DNA of 64,000 bases from CAYNSB01 sp964399625. Lineage in GTDB: Bacteria > Planctomycetota > Phycisphaerae > Phycisphaerales > UBA1924. The position numbers and the translations under genes are program-made. Positions 7,900 through 15,204 of this stretch are shown here, in pieces (the first letter of the stretch is position 1; each line of letters starts with the position of its first letter). The stretch lies in the NCBI GenBank assembly GCA_964399625.1, contig CAYNSB010000011.1, positions 1 through 64,000 of the forward strand. The letters are read 5' to 3'. The notes beneath the pieces were generated by a model, which worked only from the letters and a program-made list of their open reading frames with translations, searched no databases and was not told the DNA's origin.

Positions 7900-9858
7900 A
7901 TGCGCGCCCCACTCTCCCATCTCCTGATCCCGCTGCTCGTCGCCGCCGCCGGCGCGTCCGGGCAGTCCGTCACCAGCGCCGACGGGCGGTTCACGACGAC
8001 CGTCGCGCCCAACAAGCTGACGATCAAGGAGAACGCGACGGGGGCGATGCTCTTCGAGCAGGGCAAGAACCCGATCCCCTACGAGAGCGAATGCCGCGCG
8101 ACGACCGTCATCACGCCCGTCCCCGACGGCGCGGACCTGAAGATCACGGTCACCAACACCCGCAAGACGCCCGCGATCATCGGCAACTTCTCGCTCGCCA
8201 ACTTCCACGTGGGACGGACCGTCTCCTTCTACGACTTCCACGAGGACGCCCAGGTCAAGACCATCACCGCGGACTCCACGGGCGCCGCGCCGGGCGTGCA
8301 GGGCATCTACCCCGCGCAGTTCTACAGCCCCGTGCTCGTCTTTGCCAACGACCGCTACACCGTCGGCGTGAGCGTCCAGTACCCCTTCGACCAGTACCTG
8401 CACACGTTCACGCTCGGGTTCGGCGCCGCCAAGGGCAACCCCAGCGACCCCAACTGGCAGGCGTTCATCTACAACCCGGACCGCCTCGCCCCCGGGCAGA
8501 CGCGCACGTACACGATCTCCGTCCGCGTCGTGGATCGCGCGCGCCCGTGGCTCGCCACGCTCACGCCGTATCGCGACTACTTCCAGTCGCACTACGGCGC
8601 GCCCAAGTACACCCGCGATCCGCGCCCGGTCCTGGGCGCGCTCTACAGCGAGCCCAGCATCCAGAGCCCGTCCAACCCCTGGGGCTGGGGCGTCGCCAAC
8701 GCCCTCCGCCCCGACGTGAAGGGTTGGGGGCCGCTCGCCACGCAGATCGCCTCGCGCGCCGCGCACGGCTACTCGCGCGTCATGATCTGGAACCCGTCGG
8801 GCCTCTACGCGAACACCGCCAGCAGCAAGGCCCCGTTCCCGCCCCGCTTCATGACGCGCATGCTCGAGGTGCCCGCGCAGGCGAGCTCGCTCGACCAGCT
8901 CCGCACGCTGGGCACGAAGATGGACGTGGGGTACTGGTGGGGCGTCTCCACGCTGCTCGATCCCGCGTGGGACCCCAAGAACCTCCGCCCCCTCAACCCC
9001 AACGACCCCAAGGACGTCGCCGCCGGATTCGCCGAGCTCGACATGGCCGCGAGCCTCAACGCGCGCACCCTCGGGCTCGACGCGTTCCTCAGCGCGGGCC
9101 CGCCCGCGTCCTACCAGTGGCTGCGCATGATGAAGGAGCGCCAGCCCAACATGCGCTTCCTGACGGAGGACGCGCTCCCCGACGTTTTCCACGTGCTCGC
9201 GCCGACCTGGGCCTACGCCAAGGACCTGCGCGGGCCCAAGGTCCTCGCCGACTTCCTCATCCCCGGGCACGAGACCTGGGGCGGCATCATGTTCAACACG
9301 TACCCGGGGCCGAAGATGTCCCGCGCCCAGCGCGAGGCCGAGATCGAGCGCGTCGCCGCCCTGGGCTTCGTCCCCGTCGTCTTCGATGACGGGCTCAACA
9401 TCAGCACGCTGCGCGCCAACGCCGCGGAGAGCTGGACGTCGTCGATCCCGGCCGAACTCCAGCCCGGCGCGTCCTCTTCGCCCTCGTCCCCCGCACCAGC
9501 AAGCACGCCCGCGAGCGGTGCGGGCGGCGCGGGTGGTGGTGGTAGCGGCGGAGGTGGATCGGGCGGTGGTGGTGGCGGCGGTGGAAGCAGCGCCGCGGCC
9601 GGTGGCGGCGGTGGTGGTGGCGGCGCGGGAGGCAACGGCGGCGTGAGCACGTTCCACGGCGGAGGCTCGCTCAAGCCCGCGGTCCCGGCCCATCAGTCGG
9701 GCATGCCCGAGGCCCCCAAGAACAAGGCCGTCACGCTCGCGTCGCCGATCTTCACCCGCGCCGAGATCGACGCGGCGATCGAACGCCTCAAGCCCGATCT
9801 GTTCTCGCGCCACCTGGTTCCCGCGAGCAAGGCCGACAATCCCCCCGCCAAGCCCTAA
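7900..9858 (+). CDS. Exported protein of exopolysaccharide cluster, possible glycoside hydrolase fold, with Gly-rich linker
   Basis: A 652-residue protein with a Sec signal peptide (MRAPLSHLLIPLLVAAAGASG, cleaved near AGASGQS). The N-terminal 200 residues look like a beta-sandwich. The middle has TIM-barrel-like segments: SRVMIWNPSGLY, MDVGYWWGVSTLL, RTLGLDAFLSAG, MRFLTEDALPDVF and FVPVVFDDGLNIS. Acidic residues (ED, DD) at strand ends would fit a retaining hydrolase. From about residue 540 there is a low-complexity linker of glycine and serine (9520-9650), then a C-terminal helical segment. It may trim or release polysaccharide outside the cytoplasm, but I recognise no catalytic signature. 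ATG 7900 gives a clean signal peptide; the frame is open upstream. Confidence 0.6.
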   Translation: MRAPLSHLLIPLLVAAAGASGQSVTSADGRFTTTVAPNKLTIKENATGAMLFEQGKNPIPYESECRATTVITPVPDGADLKITVTNTRKTPAIIGNFSLANFHVGRTVSFYDFHEDAQVKTITADSTGAAPGVQGIYPAQFYSPVLVFANDRYTVGVSVQYPFDQYLHTFTLGFGAAKGNPSDPNWQAFIYNPDRLAPGQTRTYTISVRVVDRARPWLATLTPYRDYFQSHYGAPKYTRDPRPVLGALYSEPSIQSPSNPWGWGVANALRPDVKGWGPLATQIASRAAHGYSRVMIWNPSGLYANTASSKAPFPPRFMTRMLEVPAQASSLDQLRTLGTKMDVGYWWGVSTLLDPAWDPKNLRPLNPNDPKDVAAGFAELDMAASLNARTLGLDAFLSAGPPASYQWLRMMKERQPNMRFLTEDALPDVFHVLAPTWAYAKDLRGPKVLADFLIPGHETWGGIMFNTYPGPKMSRAQREAEIERVAALGFVPVVFDDGLNISTLRANAAESWTSSIPAELQPGASSSPSSPAPASTPASGAGGAGGGGSGGGGSGGGGGGGGSSAAAGGGGGGGGAGGNGGVSTFHGGGSLKPAVPAHQSGMPEAPKNKAVTLASPIFTRAEIDAAIERLKPDLFSRHLVPASKADNPPAKP

Positions 9859-9867
9859 CCCCGGCGC

Positions 9868-10836
9868 TCACATCCGCTCGCGCACCCAGGCCCACTGGCG
9901 CGCCAGCCCCTCGGCAAAGCTTGTCCGCGGCAGGTAGTCCAGCTCCGCGCGCGAGCGGGTGAGGTCCGCCCACGTGCGCTCCACATCCCCCGTGGGCACG
10001 CCCCGACGCTCGATCCGCGCCGAACGCCCCACGACGCGCTCGATCGACTCGATCATCGAGTCCAGGCGGATCGGGCGATCGCTCCCCAGGTTCCACACGC
10101 GATAGCCGTGCGCCCCGATCCGATCGTGCGCCGCGAGCACGCCCGAGACGATGTCGTCCACGTACGTGTAGTCCCGGCACATCGAGCCGTCGCCGAACAT
10201 CTCGATCGACTCGCCCGCGGCGATGCGGCGCATGAACGACATGATCGCCAGGTCCGGACGCTGCGCCGGCCCGTACACCGTGAAGAACCGCAGGCACGCC
10301 GTGGGCATGCCCGTCGCCACGCGGTGCGCGTGCGCGATCAGCTCGCACGCCTTCTTCGTCGCGGCGTACGGGCTGATCGGCGCGTCCACGCGATCGTCCT
10401 CGGCGAAGGGCGTCTTGGGGCTGTTCCCGTACACCGAGCTGCTCGAGGCCAGGACCACCCGCGCCACGCGATGGCGCGCGCACGCGTCGAGCACCAGTTG
10501 CGTTCCGAGCACGTTCGCCCGCGCGTACCCCACCGGGTCGCGCAGGCTCGGGCGCACGCCCGCCTTGCCCGCCAGATGGATCACGCTGATGGGCCGATGC
10601 GTCGCGAACGCCGCGTCCAGCGCCGCCGAGTCGGTGATGTCCGCCTCGACCGCGTCACGCACGCCGCTGTCGCGCAGGTTCTCGCGCTTGAGGCGCGGGT
10701 CGTAGAACGGATCGAGATTGTCGAGCGAGACCACCTGCTCGCCCCGCGCCAACAGCGCCCGGACGACATGCGATCCGATGAATCCTGCCCCGCCTGTCAC
10801 CAGGATCGTGCCCACGCGCTCCTCCATGAGCCCCAC
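9868..10836 (-). CDS. NAD-dependent epimerase, UDP-glucuronate 4-epimerase-like
   Basis: A 322-residue extended SDR enzyme. It has the glycine-rich NAD loop TGGAGFIGSHV near the N-terminus, the SSSSVYG active-site Ser strand, and the catalytic pair in SPYAATK (Y-x-x-x-K). RFFTVYGPAQRPDLA and the DYTYVDDIVSGV segment are typical of UDP-glucuronate 4-epimerases. It would provide UDP-galacturonate or a related sugar for the neighbouring polysaccharide cluster. It converges on the preceding gene with only 9 bp between stops. An in-frame ATG at 10827 is an alternative start. Confidence 0.85.
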   Translation of the reverse strand: MGLMEERVGTILVTGGAGFIGSHVVRALLARGEQVVSLDNLDPFYDPRLKRENLRDSGVRDAVEADITDSAALDAAFATHRPISVIHLAGKAGVRPSLRDPVGYARANVLGTQLVLDACARHRVARVVLASSSSVYGNSPKTPFAEDDRVDAPISPYAATKKACELIAHAHRVATGMPTACLRFFTVYGPAQRPDLAIMSFMRRIAAGESIEMFGDGSMCRDYTYVDDIVSGVLAAHDRIGAHGYRVWNLGSDRPIRLDSMIESIERVVGRSARIERRGVPTGDVERTWADLTRSRAELDYLPRTSFAEGLARQWAWVRERM

Positions 10837-11182
10837 GCCCCATAAACAAGCAGGGCGCTACCAGAAGATAGCGCCCCGCTGGAGGAGAGAGAGATCGTGG
10901 GAAAGTTGTGGACCGATGTCCACTCTACAAGCCATCGGCCCCCGGGGTGCGACTTGATATATGTTTTTTGTGAATGTGGGCAAGATCGTGACTCGCACAC
11001 CGTCTTCCCACTGTTCCTGGGGGGTCGTTCATACGAGCGAAGTACGAACGGGTGCGCACGCCGTCCACACGCGTTCCTCCATCACTCACCAAAAAAACCG
11101 CGAGCCAGGCTCTCGCCCGGCCCGCAGCCGTGCTCCGTTTCGCCGCACGCGGCGCGCTCGTGTACGCGCCGCGTGGGATGGA
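10837..11182. other. Intergenic region between epimerase and Spy-like gene
   Basis: About 350 bp without a credible gene. It lies between the start of the minus-strand epimerase gene and the 3' end of another minus-strand gene. Apart from the stem-loop at 10853-10876 and an AT-rich patch near 10956-10975 (TTGATATATGTTTTTTGTGA), which may hold promoter elements, nothing is recognisable. Confidence 0.4.
10853..10876 (-). promoter_or_regulatory. Stem-loop in 5' leader of the epimerase gene
   Basis: A perfect 8-bp inverted repeat (GGGCGCTA / TAGCGCCC) flanks an 8-nt loop, 16 bp upstream of the epimerase ATG. On the minus strand it is followed by a T-rich TGCTTGTTTATGG. It could be a weak intrinsic attenuator or terminator, or a structured leader. 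Only the inverted repeat is directly visible. Confidence 0.4.
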
Positions 11183-12067
11183 TCACTCAGGTTGCTTGGG
11201 GGCCGGCGGCGGGGGCGGCGCGTCGTTGCCACCACCCGGACGCACGCGCAGTCGGCGCGGCGGCAAGGGCTGATTGCCGCCCTGCTGCTGGTCGTTCGGC
11301 TGGGCCGCGCCCTGCGCCTGCCCACCGCCATCGACCTTGTTCAGTTCCGCCTCCAGCTTGGAGAGGACCTGCTCGCGCTGCTCGGGCGACAGGGCACGCA
11401 GGCGCTGCATGAGGCGCATCCCGCGCTCGCCGCCCGCGCCGAACGCCCCGGGCCCGCCGGGTCCGTTGGGGCTGCCCTCGCCGCCCGGGCCACGCCGGCG
11501 CTGACGCTGCTCGCCCACCTGATCCATGCGCCGGCTCTCGACATCGGCCTTCACGCGATCGAGCTCGGGCTGCAGGAACTTCTGCTGCTCGGGCGACAGA
11601 ACCGCCCACATCTTCGTCTGGGCGTCGGCGGGCTTGGGAGCCTGGGCCCGCATCTCCTCCATGCGCGAACGCGTCGCGTCGCGCTCGCTCTTGTCCGCGG
11701 GCGGCTCCATGCCCTCGCCGCGCTGCCCGCGCACCTTGTCGCGGAACGCCAGCGTTTCGGCGCGGAAACCTTCCGCGATCGTCTTGACCTGCTTCTCCTG
11801 CTCCGCGCTCAGGCGGAGGTTCGCGGGCGTGGACTCCTGCTTGAGCCCCTCGATCACCGCGACGTACTCGGGCATGGGAATGCCCCGATCGCCCATCCAG
11901 CGCTTCTGGCGCTCGATCGGCGCGCCGTCGAAGCCCTGGTCGCCAACCGGAGGACGGTTGTTGGTCGCGTCCGGACCCCGCAGCGGAGGTCCTCCGGCGG
12001 GGGGCTGGGCCATCGCCGAGCCGGCGATGAGAAGAAGAGCCAGTGCGGCGGTCACCCTCGAGTTCAT
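11183..12067 (-). CDS. Exported Spy/LTXXQ-like periplasmic protein
   Basis: A 294-residue exported protein: signal peptide MNSRVTAALALLLIAGSAMA, then a Pro/Gly-rich segment and a mostly helical, charged region. It contains repeated L(S)-x-E-Q motifs (LRLSAEQEKQV, VLSPEQQKFL, LSPEQREQVL) as in the CpxP/Spy (LTXXQ) family of periplasmic chaperone or metal-sensor proteins. The C-terminus is Gln/Pro-rich and disordered. ATG 12067 is preceded by AGGAG at a good distance and starts the signal peptide; the longer open frame upstream has neither. It is divergent from the PEP-CTERM gene. A role in envelope stress is a family-based guess. Confidence 0.7.
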   Translation of the reverse strand: MNSRVTAALALLLIAGSAMAQPPAGGPPLRGPDATNNRPPVGDQGFDGAPIERQKRWMGDRGIPMPEYVAVIEGLKQESTPANLRLSAEQEKQVKTIAEGFRAETLAFRDKVRGQRGEGMEPPADKSERDATRSRMEEMRAQAPKPADAQTKMWAVLSPEQQKFLQPELDRVKADVESRRMDQVGEQRQRRRGPGGEGSPNGPGGPGAFGAGGERGMRLMQRLRALSPEQREQVLSKLEAELNKVDGGGQAQGAAQPNDQQQGGNQPLPPRRLRVRPGGGNDAPPPPPAPKQPE

Positions 12068-12401
12068 GTCCGATGCTCCTGAAAGCGGTGTGAGTCTGGT
12101 GTTCCGCGGGCCCAACGCGGCACGACCTTTGATATTGCAGCGCTGTTTATGTAGTCCGATAATCCGCGTCCCTTGTGTTGGCCTCAGCAACCAAAGGTCT
12201 TTGTGCCGTGCCCAACTCATTTCACGACATGGCCTTCGGTTGCACCGGCATCCGATCTGGGATTTGGCGAAATGTCCGAGAATCTGTCCTCTTTTGGTGA
12301 GAAAAAGGAACGATTATCTGGTGAAGTCCCTTCGCTGTGCCGCTATTCTGTATGACGCGGGCCGAGAGACCCGCTCGAGAGATGCTGGGAGAGACAAGAC
12401 C
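12068..12401. other. Divergent intergenic region
   Basis: About 330 bp between the Spy-like gene (minus) and the PEP-CTERM gene (plus). It is more AT-rich than its surroundings and must hold both promoters. I could not identify convincing -35/-10 pairs; a TATTCT near 12343 could be a -10 for the plus-strand gene. Confidence 0.35.
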
Positions 12402-13136
12402 ATGAAGCTTATTGCCACTTTGGCCATTGTTGGCGTTGCGTCTTCGAGCGCGCTGGCGGGCATCAACTACGGCGACTTCAACTCGACGCGGTACGTGTAC
12501 CGCCAGGTGACGGAGAGCTCGCTCACCGATCCTGTGCCGCTGTTCAACGCGCCCTCGGTCTCGGGCGACACGCTCAAGTTCAATCCCACGTTCCAGTCGT
12601 CCGCGAGCGCGGGCCCGGGTAACTTCGCCGTGGACCAGACGGACGGGCAGCTGAACTTCGGCATCGACGCCAAGCCGGGCCAGTTCATCTCGCAGTTCAG
12701 CTTCACCGAGGCCGGTGATTACAGCCTGATCGGGCTCACGGGCGCGACGGCGCAGGCGACGGTCGCGTGCCCCGTGAACGTGCGCATCACCGAGGTGAAC
12801 GGCGTCGCGCTGGGCGCCACGCTGCTGGGCCAGTTCAACCTCACCTTCACGAGCGGCGGCATCTTCAACTTCCCCCCCACCGTCTCGGGTGGGCTGTGGA
12901 ACGGCACGGGCTCGTTCGATGTCGCGGCGTTCCTCGTTGCCAACGGCATCGTGGGCAACGCGACGAAGGTCGAGATCGCGATCGACAACAAGCTGACGAC
13001 GCTCGCCGCCAACGGCGCGCAGGCGACGATCAACAAGAAGCTCATCGACGGCGTCACGATCAACGTGCTGCCCGCGCCGGGCTCGCTCGCGCTGCTCGGG
13101 CTCGCGGGGCTGGCCGCGGGTCGGCGTCGGCGCTGA
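12402..13136 (+). CDS. Exported PEP-CTERM-like protein
   Basis: A 244-residue exported protein: signal peptide MKLIATLAIVGVASSSALAG, then a beta-rich region resembling choice-of-anchor or PEP-CTERM passenger domains. The C-terminus is LPAPGSLALLGLAGLAAG followed by an Arg cluster, a degenerate PEP motif, one transmembrane helix and a basic end. Such tails direct sorting by an exosortase to the envelope. The function of the passenger is unknown. A clear intrinsic terminator follows at 13164-13197. Confidence 0.8.
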   Translation: MKLIATLAIVGVASSSALAGINYGDFNSTRYVYRQVTESSLTDPVPLFNAPSVSGDTLKFNPTFQSSASAGPGNFAVDQTDGQLNFGIDAKPGQFISQFSFTEAGDYSLIGLTGATAQATVACPVNVRITEVNGVALGATLLGQFNLTFTSGGIFNFPPTVSGGLWNGTGSFDVAAFLVANGIVGNATKVEIAIDNKLTTLAANGAQATINKKLIDGVTINVLPAPGSLALLGLAGLAAGRRRR

Positions 13137-13163
13137 GACCGACCGTTCCATGTGAATTGCTCG

Positions 13164-13197
13164 CACCGCCTCGCTCCTGCGGGGCGGTGTTGCTTTT
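13164..13197 (+). terminator. Intrinsic terminator after PEP-CTERM gene
   Basis: An 11-bp stem (CACCGCCTCGC / GCGGGGCGGTG with one G-U pair) with a TCCT loop is followed by TTGCTTTT. It lies 27 bp after the stop codon. Confidence 0.8.
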
Positions 13198-13270
13198 GGA
13201 GCTCGCCGCCGCCCGGGGCGGCACCGGCGGCACCTAGGATGCCCTCGGACGCTCCTTTCAAAGGCCCTCC

Positions 13271-14440
13271 ATGCCCCTCGACAAGCCCTCCATCTCGCAG
13301 GCGCTGCGTCGCGTTCCCGATCCCGCACGGGGCGTGGACCTGGTCGAGGCCGGCCTCGTGCAGAACATCGCGTCGTGCGATGGGCACGTCTCGCTGAAGA
13401 TCAACGCCACGGGGCAGGAGTCCGTCGCGGCGCTGGACCGGATCGCCCAGCAAGTGCACGAGGTCGTGCGCGCATCGGCCGCACCCGAGGCGCTGATCGC
13501 GCTGGGTGTTGAGTGGACCAACGCGACGGGTCGGGTCGTTCACAGCAACCGCTTCGGCGCGGGCACGCCCGCGCCCCAGAGCGCCCCGCGCGGGCACACG
13601 CCGATCCCGGGCCTGGCCCAGAGCCAATCGGGCGGCGCACTGCCAGGCGTGAAACGCCTGATCGCGGTCGGTGCGGGCAAGGGCGGCGTGGGCAAGAGCA
13701 CGATCGCGGTGAACCTCGCCGTGGGCCTGGCCCGTCGCGGGCAGGCGGTGGGCGCGCTCGATGCGGACATCTATGGCCCGTCGTTCCCCACGATGCTCGG
13801 GCTGCACGACCTGGAGCAGGCGACGCTCGCGGGCAAGCTCCAGCCGTTCGCGGTGCACGGGATCAAGGCGATCACGCTGGGCAAGCTCGTGGATTCGGAC
13901 AAGCCGCTGATCTGGCGCGGGCCCATGGCGCACGGCGCGTTCAAGCAGCTCGCGGAGCAGACGAACTGGGGCGAGCTCGACACGCTGGTGATCGATCTGC
14001 CGCCGGGCACGGGCGACATCGCGCTCACCATGGCGCAGAACCTGAGGCTGACGGGCGCGGTGGTCGTGTGCACGCCCCAGCGCGTGGCGCAGGACGACGC
14101 GGCCCGCGCGGCGGCGATGTTCACGCAGCTGGGCATCGAGGTCCTGGGCGTCGTGGAGAACATGAGCTACTTCGTCGGCGATGAGGGGAAGGTGTACGAC
14201 CTGTTCGGTCGCGGCGGGGCGCGACGCATGGCCGAGCGCTTGGGGCTGCCCTTCCTGGGCGAGATTCCCATCACGATGGCGCTGCGCGAGAACTCGGATC
14301 GCGGCGACCCGAGCGCGAACTTCGCGGGCGGCACGCCGCTGGCGGGCGCGCTCGAGGCGATGGTGGACGCGATCGAGAAGCAGGCGGCGCTGGCGGCGGT
14401 GCGCTCCGGGCAGCAGCGCCCGACGCTGAGCATCTCGTAG
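13271..14440 (+). CDS. Mrp/NBP35 family P-loop ATPase (iron-sulfur carrier type)
   Basis: A 389-residue protein with an N-terminal MIP18/DUF59-like domain (residues about 5-95, ALRRVPDPARGVDLVEAGLV) and a C-terminal Mrp ATPase domain. The deviant Walker A is GAGKGGVGKST, with the signature lysine. Also present are DADIYGPSFPTMLG, switch II DLPPGTGDI, and ENMSYF. Homologues deliver Fe-S clusters to apoproteins. An important oddity is that after ENMSYF, where many Mrp proteins have the bridging-cluster C-x-x-C, this protein reads VGDEGKVYDLFGRGG and has no cysteine. Binding of a shared cluster as in canonical Mrp is therefore doubtful. Confidence 0.9.
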   Translation: MPLDKPSISQALRRVPDPARGVDLVEAGLVQNIASCDGHVSLKINATGQESVAALDRIAQQVHEVVRASAAPEALIALGVEWTNATGRVVHSNRFGAGTPAPQSAPRGHTPIPGLAQSQSGGALPGVKRLIAVGAGKGGVGKSTIAVNLAVGLARRGQAVGALDADIYGPSFPTMLGLHDLEQATLAGKLQPFAVHGIKAITLGKLVDSDKPLIWRGPMAHGAFKQLAEQTNWGELDTLVIDLPPGTGDIALTMAQNLRLTGAVVVCTPQRVAQDDAARAAAMFTQLGIEVLGVVENMSYFVGDEGKVYDLFGRGGARRMAERLGLPFLGEIPITMALRENSDRGDPSANFAGGTPLAGALEAMVDAIEKQAALAAVRSGQQRPTLSIS

Positions 14441-14512
14441 GACGGAGTTCGGCACCGGGGATTCCGCATCTGACAACAGCATCGCGGGTGATGAGCACCC
14501 GAGGAGCGCATC

Positions 14513-14989
14513 ATGGCGAAGAAGAAAGCATCGAAGAAGGCCACAAAGAAGGTCCGCGCGAAGAAGCCCGTGACGACGAAGGCAGGATCGAAGCGCGCGG
14601 GCCCACGGCCCGTCGGCACGGGCTCGGGCGCGACGGCGGGCGAGATCGGTGCGGCGGTGGTCGCGAACTTCAACGCGGGCAAGCCCGATGGGCCGCTGTG
14701 GGACCGCCACTGGTCCAAGGACATCGAGTCCATCGAGGGCGGTGCGTGCCTGAGCTGGCACGGGCGAAAGGCGCTGCAGGAGAAGAGCGACGCGTGGATG
14801 GGCACGCACACGGTGCACGGCGGCTCGGCCGAGGGGCCCTACGTGGGCGCGACGGGCTTCGCCATCAAGTTCCGCATCGACGTGACGGACAACGCGACCG
14901 GCAAGCGCACGCAGATGGAAGAGATCGGCGTCTACAGCGTGAAGAACGGGAAGGTCGTGCGCGAGGAGTTCATGGGGCTGCGGGCCTAG
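14513..14989 (+). CDS. NTF2/SnoaL-like protein with Lys-rich N-terminus
   Basis: A 158-residue protein. The first about 35 residues are Lys/Ala-rich (KKKASKKATKKVRAKK), like a nucleic-acid-binding or histone-H1-like tail. The rest resembles a small NTF2-like (SnoaL) cone fold: AGEIGAAVVANFNAGKPDG, a WHGRKAL segment, and a terminal YSVKNGKVVREEFMGL strand. Such domains serve as small enzymes or ligand-binding modules, and nothing here fixes the ligand. SD-like GAGGAG lies 8 bp upstream of the ATG. It converges on the small feo-associated gene, overlapping it by four bases at the 3' ends. Confidence 0.65.
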   Translation: MAKKKASKKATKKVRAKKPVTTKAGSKRAGPRPVGTGSGATAGEIGAAVVANFNAGKPDGPLWDRHWSKDIESIEGGACLSWHGRKALQEKSDAWMGTHTVHGGSAEGPYVGATGFAIKFRIDVTDNATGKRTQMEEIGVYSVKNGKVVREEFMGLRA

Positions 14990-15204
14990 CGCCCTGCGCG
15001 GCGCTTGGGGGTGGCGGTCTTGCCGGCGATCGTGAGCGTGACGCGGTGCGTCCGCTTGTTGCGAGCGCGGCGCGCGGACACGATCGGTATCGGCACCACG
15101 CCCCGCAGGAGCCAGGCGAGCGCGAGCAGCGCCAGCGCGCTCGCGAGCCAGAACTGCCAGTCCGAGATCGGCAGGGCCCACGCAAGACCGAGGGCGGGCC
15201 TCAT
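14986..15204 (-). CDS. Small membrane protein downstream of feoB
   Basis: A 72-residue protein with one or two hydrophobic segments (ISDWQFWLASALALLALAWL) and a basic C-terminal half. Its ATG overlaps the feoB stop (ATGA), so it is the last gene of the feo operon. It has no cysteines, unlike the Cys-rich FeoB-associated membrane proteins, and I do not recognise it as FeoC. It may be an accessory subunit of the iron transporter; this is a context argument only. Confidence 0.6.
   Translation of the reverse strand: MRPALGLAWALPISDWQFWLASALALLALAWLLRGVVPIPIVSARRARNKRTHRVTLTIAGKTATPKRRAGR

Noticed and set aside
5010..8066. Open frame of over 1000 codons on the minus strand
   Set aside because: Shadow of high-GC genes on the plus strand; the translation is Arg/Asp/His-rich with no domain, and the plus strand encodes clear glycosyltransferases and a polymerase.
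10955..10978. AT-rich TTGATATATG segment as a promoter
   Set aside because: No matching second hexamer at proper spacing and no gene directly downstream on the plus strand.
12719..15181. Open frame of 820 codons on the minus strand
   Set aside because: Antisense to Mrp and neighbours; composition typical of a shadow frame in high-GC DNA.
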